Source of the DNA: Agrypnia vestita
Lineage: Eukaryota > Arthropoda > Insecta > Trichoptera > Phryganeidae
Direction: 5' to 3'
Assembly: GCA_016648135.1 (NCBI GenBank)
Contig: JADDOH010002093.1
Location: forward strand, 24,892-88,891
Length of the DNA stretch: 64,000 nucleotides
Position numbers and translations under genes: made by a program. How positions within the stretch are numbered: the stretch's first letter is position 1; each line of letters opens with the position of its first letter. The notes beneath the pieces were generated by a model, which was given only the letters and a program-made list of their open reading frames with translations, was not told where the DNA came from and made no database searches. Shown in pieces: positions 38,841 to 51,219 of this stretch.

Positions 38841-40289
38841 TTGCGGTAATTGAAGAAATAATATTATAATCTATATTTATATTAAATAAATTTCTGTGGA
38901 CGAAAGGAACAACCGAATGAGTCAATAAAATAGAGTTTTGAGTTAAGTATGCAGAGCTGTTCTTTAGATACATGTCTAGCAAGGAAAAATTAGATGAGCC
39001 AGAAAATAAAATATGACTATATATTTGGCAAGAAACAAAGACATTAGTCAACTTGGTTCAATGTTCTTATGCAAAAAAACGACTGGTGCAAAAATTAAAT
39101 AAAAATAACAAAGGCTTAAACAAACAAAATTCCAATTTTTGTTTTGGCTCTCCTGAAAACCTGCATTTTTTACTTATTTGGTTGTTCCTTTTTGTGTTGA
39201 AACACCTGTTTAATTTAAAACATTTAGTTAATGTCTACAGGGAAAAAACCTAACATTTTGGGAACAAAGGGGAACCGCAGAGCAAGAAAATTTTCATTCT
39301 AGGTGTATTGTACATTAGATATCACTAGCCAAGCGCATGTTTTGTATTATTTTAATATTTAATGAAAATTATGAAAACATTTTTTTACTTTACATTACTG
39401 GCACAAATAAACTGCTCTGCAGTTTAGATGTTTAATTTTAAATAAACAATATAATAATATAATGAAAAAAATATAATTATAATTTGATAGAATTTAATAA
39501 GTACGCTTTTACTCTTTTGTTAAAGATACCCAAACATGTAATACTTGTTAAGTGACTTGATGCTTACATAAATGCTTGATGATGATATAAAGAACTGTCT
39601 CCCATGTTCTAAAATTGCGTTAGTGTATAATGATTTTCCAGCCACGAAAAAATAATTCTCCAGGGACTGGCTCAGCCGAGCAAGTCGCAGACCGGTGTTT
39701 TGTCATGGTAAGAGATGCATCTGTTATTCCTCCAAACCCTGACTCCAACTGCAACTGTATTCTTTTCTCTCAGTAGTTGGTCCAGCAAGTTTTCTCTTTA
39801 CGCCTGCTTTCTTTTTTCCCCGCCTCTAACAGCTTTTCACTTAAATTTTCCAATCGCAGTGTCGCTCTGTTATCATGATAAATTGATTTTCGACTGCTTA
39901 TTTCAACATTTTTGGAATCAGGACACTCAATTATACTGGAAAATGTGTTAGTAGAACCGTACTCCGCACTTTACCCATTTCAATTGTCAGAAAAGTCGCA
40001 ACATTTCCGCTTTTCATTTATTTTTGCGTTTGTTAGAGGAATATCCGTTGATTAAAATTTTCGGCAAATAGTAAAATATTTTAGAACGAGCTACGAAAAC
40101 CGACACTCACTGAATCAGAATCTTTAACGATCATCAAGTATGTTTTTGCAAGATTCATGAATAAATTACTCGGGGAAAAGTGAAGAAGGAACGAAAAAAT
40201 ATTACGTAGCACGTACTAATATCTTCATCCAACGTTTAAATTTTGCGACTTCGCCTTAGAAAAGAGCGGTCATGTCTCTCTCTCAGAAT
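38841..40289. other. Intergenic, nothing recognised
   Basis: Short open frames only (for example 39715-39951), without recognisable domains or splice context. Confidence 0.5.
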
Positions 40290-40701
40290 TAGGGATGGGT
40301 AAAAAATATCGATATTTATCGTTGATATATTTTTTGGCGATACATCGAATATCGATATTTTTTCTGGGATAATGGGATAATTGATATTTTTTTCAATATA
40401 TTAATAGTTTTTTCGCGATGTATCGATATATTTTTGCTGATATATCGATATATTTTTTCCGATATATCGATATTTCTGGCGACCTTGTTTTGGTCATCGA
40501 TATTTTTTCTCGGATAATCGATATATTTTTTCCGGTGACCTTTTTTTTTGGTCGCCAAAAGCTTATTCACCTTACATTTTTGAAAAAATAATATCGATAA
40601 ATATCGATATATTTTTCGCAATGTATATCGATTATTTTCGATACTTTTTAAAAATATCGATTCGATAAGTATCGATATTTTTTTTCGTTTACCCATCCCT
40701 G
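40290..40701. mobile_element. hAT-type MITE built of ATCGATA motifs
   Basis: Ends TAGGGATGGGTAAA / TTTACCCATCCCTG. 8-bp flanks CTCAGAAT (40282-40289) and CACAGAAT (40702-40709) differ at one base. The interior is almost entirely TATCGATATTTTT-type repeats, giving a 139-codon accidental frame. Confidence 0.75.
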
Positions 40702-41416
40702 CACAGAATCCGAGCGGTTTGACAATTGTCTTCATAGAAAGTTGTCACTTTGCAGAATATAACTGAATTAGCGATGCGCGATTATGAGTTATTTTCATAA
40801 TCGAATGATTAGTAATCGAATGATTTTCATAATCGAATAATTAGTAATCGAATTACGAGTTATCGATTATTTTTGCGCCCAAAAAAAATATGACGGTATA
40901 CTTAAAAAATGATGTATACTTTATACTATGTCTGCAAAGGTAATAACTTATAATATTCGTAAGTCTTTAAAAAAATAAATTTTTCAACGGTTGTATGAAA
41001 ACCGGGGTATGTTGTTTCATTAATTAATATAAACCGAAACATTCCTAGAAAGAAGATTGAGTATTTTTTGTTTCTAAAAATATCAATAATCAAATCGGAA
41101 TATTGGAATGCTTCTAGTAGACCATAAATAAATAAAAATACGAATGTACTATGTCTGCAACGTTAATAAACTACAATATTTATAGCACGCTTATGGATAT
41201 TTAGTTTGAAACAACTGTTTCTGTGAGATTTCGCGTAACCTTGAGGTCAAACTCAGTTTAACCCAGGATTTACACTTATTTTGTTCAAACTTGAAACATC
41301 CAGGCCTTAGGGAGGCTTCGGTTTAAAATAATTTATGCAAACAACATACCCCAGTTTTTGTACAACCTTTGAAAAATATTTTTCTAATCACTTTTCAAAA
41401 GTCTATAATTTTGCAC

Positions 41417-41955
41417 ATGGCAACACGTCATTTTAAATATTTGACAGTGATTTTTAAATTGTTTGTTGATAATGATACAAAGTAAGTATTCATGAATTTA
41501 ACGATATTCAACAGTTTATGCTATTAATTAAATGGTAATAAACACTGATAACAATGTTTTTTCAGAGAAAGCAAGCAAATTTTTCGACAGATGACGTTCA
41601 TATCGTCAGATCTTACTTCTGCACTACGCAACGAATATAATGCATACTGTCTGACAGATTTTCGAAATAGGTTCGAGATTATGAAGAAATGCGCCAGGAA
41701 GGTTAGATTATTGATAAAATTACGTGTTTTCCTACATATTTAGTCTTTGCGATTACAAAATGTTTTTTAATTTGATCTATATTGTTTTTCTTCTAGTTTC
41801 TCTGTTTATAACCTTTTCTTTGTTTGCAGGTAATAAAAGCCAAAACGACTCCAAGTGATATGCAGAGAAAAAATTATAGCAGTTCAGTTAGAGATTTTCA
41901 AAACACTACTGAAGAATCGGCAGGAAATTCACGAAGTTGTTTTGGAAAGGCATAA
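41417..41955 (+). CDS. Possible three-exon gene of 108 codons, unknown function
   Basis: Exons 41417-41481, 41566-41701 and 41830-41955 are separated by short introns with donors AAA|GTAAGT and AAG|GTTAG and acceptors TTTTTTCAG and TGTTTGCAG. Reading phase is kept at both junctions and an AATAAA motif follows near 42050. The product is basic and has no domain I recognise. In the last exon, another frame reads QLEIFKTLLKNRQEIHEVV and ends FNYN, a helical coiled-coil-like stretch of the sort seen at the C-terminus of transposon-derived Myb/SANT-like proteins. The locus may therefore be a frameshifted relic rather than an active gene. Confidence 0.35.
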
Positions 41956-42299
41956 AGCCAAAAGAGATATGGCTTCATTTAATTATAATTGAAAGTTGTA
42001 TTTTTTTTATTAAAATTTTCATTTTCCTGTTAATAGTTATATAAAATACAATAAAAGAGTTTGATACACCGAATATATTGTTTTATTATTTTAATTCCGC
42101 AGACGCCCTCTGTTTCTGCTGCCTTCGACAAACAATTTTCCTTACCTTTCCTTGCTCCTCAGTTCCACATGGCCAAACCATGCGAAAACATTGGTAAATA
42201 ACATTGAAGTTCGTTGTCCAGTGGCCATTGTCACCGGCTACAAGGCTTGGTAGTAAGCTTCCAATACGAACGGACATGCTCGCACTGCCCCTCGTGATG

Positions 42300-42420
42300 G
42301 AAATTTATTAACAAGGCACCCTGAAGATGCCTGTTGCGATTCAGGCGAAACGTCGGTTGACGAATGATCCTTCTGAGGACCAGACTTTGACGCGGGTTAC
42401 CCGCAAAGAAATTAATACTA
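42300..42420. repeat. Penelope-type tail-like sequence
   Basis: CCTGAAGATGCCTGTTGCGA then TTCAGGCGAAACGTCGG matches the stem-loop 'GAAGATG...CGAAACGT' tails of Penelope-like elements. No coding part adjoins it. Confidence 0.4.
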
Positions 42421-42732
42421 ATATATAATATTTTCTCTATACTCTCACATTTTGTGGCCGTAAGTCAGTACAGAATAAATTCCATATGCCGGAAGTATGC
42501 AAAGTAATTGTATGTGCAAAAAACATGAAAAAATGACAATTTTTTCTATAATAATATACTAATATACATTACTATAATAATATACATACTTTAACGTCAC
42601 TATTTCTAAAAAAATAGTGACGTTAAAGTATGCCTAGTAATTTAAAAAAAAATTGTAAGTCTATTCTTCGCAGTTACTTTTTTTTCAATTATCACAGAAT
42701 AAACTAAACATCACATATGAGCTATATTATAC

Positions 42733-43245
42733 AAGGTGTGTCAGACCTAGTTCACAATATTTCATTGGTAGATTCCTGCCTATGTTATGAATCGAAAATA
42801 TTCAGGCAACCCATGACCTAATATCAGTAGTTAAGGAGATAATTAACTTCAAAGTTTACATTTTTATACTCATCTTTTGCAAAAAGCTGGACCGTCATTA
42901 AAATACCTTAAAACAAAAATAAAAACTTTCGCTTCAACTTATAAAGATTGGTATGCTTTAACACAAGCCAAATGATTAAAACTTTTTTAAAGATTTTTTT
43001 CAGAAATTAAAGTTTTTTCATTTTATTTGGCCTATATTAAAGCGATTGAAATTTAAATTTTTGGTATACATACGTTACTTGAATGATGGTCCAACTTTTT
43101 TGCAGAATATTAGTCAGAAATATTGAATAGAAAAAAAAACTTTGAAGTCGATTATCTCCGTTACTACCTATTGATATTAGGTCATGGTTGCTTGAGCGTT
43201 TTTGACTCTGGACATTTATACCTTTTAGACACCCCTAGACCAACT
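42733..43245. mobile_element. Foldback element family I, copy 1
   Basis: Arms of about 160 bp (42733-42895 and 43085-43245): CCATGACCTAATATCA, GGAGATAAT, TTCAAAGTTT and GCAAAAAGCTGGACC are mirrored. Related arms are at 57871 and 59582 and a part at 36360. Confidence 0.7.
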
Positions 43246-43864
43246 CCCGCAATGTGCGTCTATTTTCACAGTAATTCGTGTTGTCGTTCTGTGTAGTAGA
43301 TATTTTGGTTAATAACTAACTATATTAACTAACTATATAACTAGTCTATATTTATAGTACGTCTATTGCTATTTATGTATATTGACAGTACCCAAAGAAT
43401 GAAAGAATAGAGAGATAACATTACCTATTTTGAGGATTTAACTGATCATTAATTTTTGCTATTTACCTAACTGATTATGATAACAAAATTTCAGATTTCC
43501 TCTTCAAGGACGAGATTGTTGGAAAAACTTACAGCCAACCAAAAGCTTGTATTTGTGCAGTGTAATAATATAAAATATTAATAATAAGATATGAAATAAT
43601 TCATATGATAATAAATTATATAAAAAAAATAGAGTAGGTATAAGCCATCATTAATTACCTACCATGTTTTGATCTTATTTTACAAATTAATAGTATTTTA
43701 TCAGTATGTTTCTTTAGTCCATCCTAGTTTATTTATTTGTTGTTTTTTAACCATCCAGTTTAAAAATCCAGTGATGTTAGTTAATTTTGCTATTCTATAT
43801 AATATTTGTATATTGCATATTGCAACATTTGTAAATTTGTTAAAAAATGGCCCTGTTAAAAGGT
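43246..43864. other. Intergenic, nothing recognised
   Basis: AT-rich, no supported coding frame. Confidence 0.5.
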
Positions 43865-44115
43865 AAATCATATCGCTAACTACAATCAATTAATAACTAA
43901 ATAACCATCACGCCGATTCTCCGCAGGGGTAAGAAGAGAGGATGGAATGCCGTATTCTTCTATTTTGGCTACATTCATTCATACATTCATCTTCTCATGC
44001 ATACTCAATGATTGTTGAGGTTTTTAAGTTAAAAGTCTTCTTACCCCTGCGGAGAATCGGCTTGATGGTTAATTAGTTATTTAGTAATTAATTGATTTTA
44101 GTTAGCGATATGATT
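43865..44115. mobile_element. Foldback MITE with about 75-bp arms
   Basis: AAATCATATCGCTAACTA, then CGCCGATTCTCCGCAGGGGT and AAGAAGA are mirrored nearly perfectly at the right (44040-44115). Its spacer shares sequence with 53130-53280 next to a LINE fragment. Confidence 0.8.
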
Positions 44116-44260
44116 ATGTAGGTCATTAGACTATCCCCAATACATAATGCTTATTTCGAATATTCATCCATAACCATACATAGAATCAACAGATGATAGA
44201 ATCTAATAGCTGAACTCATTTCGTTTTCAAAATTAGTATGTATAAAAAGACGTACCACTA

Positions 44261-44683
44261 TAACTTGGCGTGCGAGGGAGGGCGTTCCTATCGCGTAACA
44301 GAAGTTGTCAGGGTGTAAATTTATTACACAATACATAATGTACAGAATGTCCGGTGACCGGTGTCGTATTAAATACAGAAATTTGGTCGGGCAGCACTAA
44401 AGAAACCATGCAGTAATGGCGGCCGTTCTATCTGTCAGATGGTAATATCGGTCTGTTATTCGCTTTTTCAGCTTCGAAAAACTTTAATACTTCATTGGCA
44501 ATTGTTCTTGCACCATCCCGGACTGTTTAGGATGTTTTGGACGTAATAATTCAGTATATATTGGTAATCAAGATGTCACAGCTCCCGAGCAAATACAAAA
44601 TTAAACTGAATTACAGGGCGAGGGGTTACCGCCGGGTGCGGGCGGGGCGAGTTTTAGTTCAAAATTCGCCGCACGACAAGTTA
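44261..44683 (-). repeat. TIR element family A, copy 3 (inverted)
   Basis: Reverse-complement copy of 19654-20084 with the same TAACTTGGCGTGCG terminus and shared flanking motifs. The inner frame is shortened by a small deletion after PILPS. Confidence 0.7.
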
Positions 44684-44689
44684 CGTTGG

Positions 44690-46825
44690 GCAAGCAATAG
44701 CTGATCTTATTCTGTATTCATCCCAATTAAAATGATTTCGTTGTGTGTTTGTCCGTCTGCGTAACTGTTAAAGTAAAAGAAATTTTTCGAAAAAATTCGA
44801 GTGCGAAGTTTTTTTCGAAATATTTTTTTTGAATTATGAAATATTTTTTTCGAATTAAGAATTTTTGTCCGATTTTTTTTTTCGATGAATGAAATCGAAT
44901 GGAGAAGGTTTTTGCGTTAGTTTTAAAACATTAGAATAAAACCGATATATTTTTTTAGAGATACAGTATTTTCTTCGCACATTCTATTAACTATGGAACA
45001 GTTAGTATGCACTCTTCCTGACGAAGATACAGTAGTATCGAAGTCGATGTAAAACTAATCAAAATGGCTTGTAGAAAATTTGTTATTTTTAAAGTAATGG
45101 TTGTATTCCCCACCTCTCCTGTGATATTTATTATGTACCTGCTTATATATTTTAAAAATAAAATAAAACATGGCGGCGATTAATAATGGTAAGTGGTTGA
45201 TTGGTTAGATAGTGTAATAGGTTATAAAATAAGTGCTTTAACTAATTTTAACCTGATAACATTACCCATAAGAGAGATTAAGATAAAAATCGATTCTTAA
45301 AATTCCATTCCATTGTAAATTTTTATTAGTAGGCAATTGTAAATTGTTTAAATGCAAATCGATAAAATTATTATCTTGGTGAGACGGGAGAAAAGAAAAG
45401 GGTTGCACACTGTTCAAGTGAAACTTCTTAGCCTCAGAATTTAAAAAGGTTATTTTTACTTCGACAAAGCACAATTCATAAATAAATAATATTGCTTTGA
45501 CATATAAAATATTGTTAAAAAAAACTAACCAATAAAAACCAACTTTTCATTACACTCCTTTTCTCATTTACTAGTGGAAACTGGTTTGGCGCTTAACCTA
45601 CGCGTTGGGCTTCGGTCGGGCGACACTACGAAAGGGAGTAATAAAAAATTTCCAAAAATCCAAAATTATACTATAATCAGGTTTAGTGTCTACCAGATGC
45701 GTCGCAGTATACAAAGTATCGCAACTTACAAAGTTGTATGAAAAAACCATTAAAAATTTGAATTTTATTTATTTTTTTAACGAAAATTTGATAGATCTTG
45801 ATTCAGCTCGATTGGGAAAAGGGTTAAAAATCGATCCAAGTTTTTGTGTCTAGCAGACGCCACGAGTTAATATAAAGGGAGTAAATACATAACATTTTTC
45901 TTAATTCTTTAGAGTATCCACCATTCTCTCAGGAAAAGATTGTTAATATATCTCAACACAAAATACTGACGATATAACACTTTAAAAATCCGCCATTATT
46001 TATTTATATCATATCAAAGATCATTTTGGTTTTATCACACCTAGCACCAATATATTATTTGGCAAAAAATAATAAAACTGCGTGCCATTAATATATACCT
46101 ACTTATTACCTAAGTGATTAGCAAACACTTATGGCGACGAAGTTTAAGCAGGTAAAATAAATAAAAGATTTCCCCTAGAATCGCGAAATGTCAATACCAC
46201 AATTCTGGTCAAATACAGATAGTGGATACACAGCCGTTAAAAAGATTTATTTATCTCTAGGTAATTTATGACTTCAAAGCAAATAGGTATCCAGATTTCT
46301 CCTACCATATCAACGAAAAACATCAGTGCTAAAACTCAAAGTAAGGTCCTCAACGAGATAAATATTGTCTGAATCAAAATAAAAACTAAGTAGACACAAT
46401 AATTCCAAACAAATTCTGTCGGGAGATCTGGAATTTTGATACAAAATTCATTATGAAATTAAATTATTGAATTAGAAAATAGATCAGTTCATACGAAAAT
46501 GCACAAAGCACAGAATCTCGAAATGTTCCCATGCTCCATGGTTTAATCATTTTAAAAGTTGTAGTCAGCTGTTACTAAAACATTGCGCGATATAAAATAA
46601 TAATCATGAATAAAGAAAAAAAATTGCTATGATGCTAATTTTTCAATAACTATGTAAACCTACTTCCGAAAGGGAGAATTTACAAAAATTATCAAACTTT
46701 CTCACGACTGCTTCCTTTACCTGTTTTGGCTCTGAATAAATGATAAAAGTTGTTGAAAGAGCCTGGGCAACATTTGGAAAACAAACTTATATTCTCGAAT
46801 CCAGGAAGTAGGTACCACTAATACC
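44690..46825. other. Intergenic apart from MITE B at 45551: nothing else recognised
   Basis: One Penelope-tail-like motif (TCCTGACGAAGATACAGTAG near 45016). No coding frame supported. Confidence 0.45.
45551..45885. repeat. MITE family B, copy 2
   Basis: Inverted copy of 4531-4818. Shared landmarks are AAAGGGAGTAATAAAAAATTT, TCAGCTCGATTGGG and the TCGATCCAAG stretch. Each copy has a private GC-rich insert. Confidence 0.6.
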
Positions 46826-46879
46826 AAGACGTGCAGTGAGAACAAGAAGCATGACTTTTTCCTAAGCATACATTTTCAA

Positions 46880-47113
46880 AATCCGAAAGGTATCGTATTT
46901 GGGTCATGTGCTCAGAGGAGAAAAATACGAATTGCTCCACCTGATTCTTATGGGCAAGATAGAGGGCCGTAGAGGTGTTGGAAGGAGACAAATTTCCTGG
47001 CTCCGCAATATACGCGACTGGACGGGCATAAGAAATGTTGGAGAGCTGTTTCATGCTGCCCAGGACAGGGACGCTTTCTCTCGGGTGATAGTCAACGTTG
47101 GGGGGACCTGACA
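46880..47113 (+). pseudogene. LINE C-terminal fragment (GHVLRG...SWLRN type)
   Basis: The frame reads MGHVLRGEKYELLHLILMGK, RRGVGRRQISWLRNIRDW and ELFHAAQDRDAFSRVIVNV, the common C-terminus of RTE/Jockey-like insect LINEs. It is 5'-truncated and interrupts dispersed repeat D (46830-47230). Confidence 0.8.
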
Positions 47114-47315
47114 TGACACCAAAAGAAGAAGATACATTTTAAAAAGAATATATCTGAAATAACAGATACCTATATCTCATAATATTCCAATCACAATAAT
47201 TATCATATTATTCGGATTTTAATATTGCATAGTTTTTTTCCGAATACAGTAATCCCTATTTCCAGACTCTATCGCGAAAAGTAAATTTCCGCAAAGTAGG
47301 ATTTTTTGTCAATAA

Positions 47316-48076
47316 AGCCATGTATTCACTAGGGGACCAATTATCTCTCAACATCGCACGCGGCATAGAGTCTACGTGACGTTGCAACGTCGCGCACTGT
47401 TCCGCGACGTCGCGCTCCACATAGCGGGGCATTTCTACAAGCCGCGGAAGCGTTGCCATGCGCACGGTACTCGAGCGAGCTCACGGGGACATCAGGCCGC
47501 GCGTCAGTATCACGTGGTATGTTTACAAGTGAATGCGCATGCGCTGTATCTGTCAACTGACAACTCATCAATTTTGTGGGACACTTCAAACCGTGAATAT
47601 AAAAATAAAATGATGTGAGGGCCAACAGCGTTCCTTAATATTGTCTTGCTTGGCTATGGAAGGCCCGATTATTTGTAATAAATTGTCAAAATCGGTTGTT
47701 GTCATTCGAGTGAAATTAACAAAAGATCCGTTAGACATTCGAAGATCGCATAGAATATCCATCCTTCTTTCTCTTTGAAGTAAATAATTTCGCACCTACC
47801 ACCTTTTTCTCCTCTTACGTTTCGATAAACTCGTTAAAATAATTAGATACGCAGCTGCCATCCTAACCTCATCGGGCGGCTAGTGTAAATAGATACGCAG
47901 CTGTCAACATAACTTCATCGGGCGACATTTCCGCCGTTTCCGCGAAAAGTGATATGCGAGTCCCAGTGTGTACACGTCAAATGACCGCGTCATTGTCCCC
48001 GAAACATGAGCGTAGATATTGATGCGACATGCCGCGCGGAATGTTTCGCGATTTGTCCCCTAGTGAATACATGGCT
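47316..48076 (-). mobile_element. PIF/Harbinger non-autonomous element
   Basis: Ends AGCCATGTATTCACTAGGGG / CCCCTAGTGAATACATGGCT with TAA duplications at 47313-47315 and 48077-48079, the 3-bp TWA type of Harbingers. GC-rich sub-ends CCGCGACGTCGCG / CCGCGCGG. Confidence 0.85.
47620..47795 (-). pseudogene. Harbinger transposase N-terminal fragment
   Basis: The frame reads GSFVNFTRMTTTDFDNLLQI then IGPSIAKQDNIKE, like the F.NF.RM...F..LL..IGP.I.K.D.N.R motif at the start of HARBI1-type transposases. It then loses frame; no catalytic domain. Confidence 0.65.
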
Positions 48077-48079
48077 TAA

Positions 48080-49088
48080 ATTGAATATTTTCATAGTAAG
48101 AGAAAAGAAAACCTACTTACGACACTTTAAATATGAACGGGGTGGGAGGTCATTTATATAGCAACCAGAACGCCTGAGCAAAAAAACTTCAATCAATTAT
48201 ACTTTATACGAAACTCACCCTTCCAAAATGTACAGCGAATCAGAGCGCCGAGGTTGAATTTTGGTTGCAGGGCAAAAAGTACAAACAAACAAAAAAATAA
48301 AAAGGACTACTTAAGAGACTCACCGCATTTTCGAACGTTTCGAGAAATATTTTAAAGCAATGGGTGGAGACTTTATAAAAGTGGTAAAATATAAAACTAT
48401 TCTGTAGTATTGAAATGAGTATCTGGATAAATTGTATTAAAAATTAAACAATAAAACAAATAAACAATATTGACGATCACTGTTCGTGATATTTTACTTC
48501 GTTTTTAAATTTCTCTTTTCTAACTTCAATGGTGTTTTAGGTTCCTTGCCTTTATTTTAGCAAAATCTTTAATAAAATCTCTAATATTTAACTGGTAAGC
48601 ACTGCACCGACAAGAAACACAGATGTTAAAAAAATACGAAACATTTATATGAAATAAATTAATGTTTAAATAAAAATATAATTTTAAGCATAAAATAAAC
48701 CTCATGACAAATTATTGCATAGTTAATGGGAATCTGTATAAATTGCTATGTATTTTATTTTAGATAAAATTTTTAGTAATTAAAGTAAATTAGTTTCTGA
48801 AATAAGTTCTTAGTGTATCCGTATGTCTTAGTTCGTTGTGAGATTTTGATTCTTTAAATAAAATTGGAAAAATCACCAAAACGTTGGTACCTACCCACTG
48901 TCAACCACACAACACGAAGTAAAACTAACGAAAAATGTGGTCCAAGGCAAGTACCTTGTATTTTTATTTATCTTTCTGTAGTAAATCAACAAGATAAGAT
49001 AGATAATTTTTAAAGTAACTTTGGTACAGCACCTTTAATTGAAATAATTGAATACGTTTAATTTTTTTCGAAGTTTATAGCTTTAGCT
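48080..49088. other. Intergenic, nothing recognised
   Basis: AT-rich; no supported gene or clear repeat. Confidence 0.5.
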
Positions 49089-49479
49089 TTGTGGTTGGAT
49101 ATTTATTCTAGCAAGTCATTTACTAGAATAGTTAATAGGAAGAAAGTCCAGAAATATTGGAAATATTTCGACTTCTATACTGACTCCATGCCAGTTTTGG
49201 TGCCACGAACGGCCACCATCGCTTCGAAAAGCGATCACAAAATACGGATCTCGTCCGTTCCAATTCCAGAACTACTTTTCACTCTTCCGGGTGTTCGCTC
49301 GGACGTGGGTTTCACGCTGGGAGCTGCTCCGTGGATGAGACTGTGGACCTGTGGACATCTGGACTGGACTATCCCATTTTCTGTTGTGTCCTTCCCCTAT
49401 AGGGAGAGTATCCTGATATACTTTCTGCCCATCCCTCCTTCCCACTCAATTCACCCTATAAGTGCCACCTTGTATATTA

Positions 49480-50640
49480 AGGCGGTATATTCACTGCGAA
49501 TGCATATTTCGGCGTTTTTTTTTTTTACGAAAATGTGGGTTTTTATTATTCGTTTATATCGGAATTTATATGATAGATTGCAATTTTTAGGGCGATAACT
49601 TAGATAGAACCTTTGTTCTTATATAAAAGTAATAAACTGAACATTATTTACAATAAATAAGAAAAATATAGGCATTAATCCACAGGCAAAAAAAAACATT
49701 TTTGATGTTCCCGGGCGGAGATTCGTTCGTTGAAAATTTGTATGTAAGCATAATCGTATAAAGTTTACTTAATTACCTAGAATCCGACGTAGGATATTAA
49801 GAAATATTCAATATTAATAAAACTTATAATGTTTCAAACTTGCTAGAAATTTTTACGATTTTGATGCTTTCAAATATTGTTTATTCATTTAAAAATATGA
49901 TTTTGAACGATATATTGTATCTATATTCGCACTTTGAGTCTTCATTCACTATTAAAAAGCTACAATTTTTATTAAAAACACGTTAATTATTATTTTAAAA
50001 TAAAAATTCTAAAGTGTGAAATGTGTCACGTGTTAAATTTAATTAATTAATTAAAACGTGTTTTTATGCCAAATTTGACATTAGTTCAAAATAATACCAT
50101 GTTATATATTCGAAAGCAATCTATTTGTCGCAGATAATAAGTTTTTTTTTAACTAGTTTAATATTATTTTGCTTTTCTACTGATAAACTCACATTGAACG
50201 CTCGCCAGAATGTCTGTTATACGCGTGCTTTGGTAACCTTATAGACGGCGATATATTCGCGAAGATGTCACTGTAATTTATAAAGTTAAGTAAGGTATTA
50301 ATTTACGACATAACTTTTAATATATAGATAAATGATTGTTTATTTTCTTTTTAATGCAATACATATTGTTGGAGTAGTTTTTTGTTTATTTTAGATAAAA
50401 ACATATTTGATTTGAATTAAATTCAAAGGTATTTTGACATTTCAGTCGGAAGTCAAAATAATATCTAAATCTGCTTATGCGACATAAGTTTTAAATTAAA
50501 AAACAGTGATATAAGAAAAATTGTTGTTTATTATTTTTTTACAACACATAAATTATTGGAGAAATATAAATAGGCTTTTGTAAATTCTAGACTTAAAACA
50601 TTTAAAATTCTAATAATAGTACGCGAGCATGACTTGTGTT
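49480..50640. repeat. Dispersed 1.2-kb repeat family C, copy 2
   Basis: Second copy, same orientation as 5868-7215 but lacking the SINE-like insertion. The 169-codon frame at 49089-49598 runs into this repeat and is unlikely to be a gene. Confidence 0.65.
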
Positions 50641-50782
50641 CCCACATATTTTAAACGTCGGTACTCCGTATGGTTGTCTCATTTCCTTGCAACCTTTCTG
50701 TCTTGCAATGACATGTAAATAATACGCTCGTGCAAAGTTTTTCTGATATGACGTTTGTTCATGTCTCGATCTCGTATTGAAG

Positions 50783-50929
50783 TACAGTTGCCGGCAAACT
50801 TCTTGAAATTTTTTGGCGTGGTGGGGAAATGCGCAGAAGACAAAATTTGGGTCTCTTTGGTGGAATGGTACATGCGCAAACTTCCCCCCACTACGCCGTA
50901 AAATTTCAAGATGTTTGCCGGCTACTGTA
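50783..50929. mobile_element. 147-bp TA-flanked foldback MITE family J, copy 1
   Basis: TACAGTTGCCGGCAAACTTC ... GATGTTTGCCGGCTACTGTA. Two open frames across it are reading accidents of a palindrome. Same size as 58998-59144. Confidence 0.85.
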
Positions 50930-51219
50930 GCATGATCTATCGACGCGTATCGCCTCTTTTGACAGCTTGAAAATTGTATGACCCGCCTTAACAAACACAA
51001 CTTAAACTAGACTCTGAGGAAAACGAAGCCAATATAGTTCACGCAAAAGGGATATTGTGTGTGAGAATTTTTATGCTCCATATATTATTCTTGCTGCTGC
51101 ATTTAGAATGGATCTATCCAGCTTAAATTTTTGGAAGACCAGCATAAATGCTATTACAGTAGTCCACACATGGCAGCACAAATGCATTTATGAGTAAACG
51201 GGGGGCTTCAGGGGGAAGG

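Noticed and set aside
40316..40735. 139-codon minus-strand frame rich in Lys, Ile, Tyr and Asp
   Set aside because: Produced by ATCGATA repeats of a hAT MITE; the composition is repeat-driven.
49089..49598. 169-codon plus-strand open frame
   Set aside because: Its last 40 codons lie in dispersed repeat C, it has no domain, and nearby frames are similar in length by chance.
50602..51000. 132-codon minus-strand frame
   Set aside because: Most of it is translation of the 147-bp palindromic MITE; the remainder is flanking LINE-like debris.
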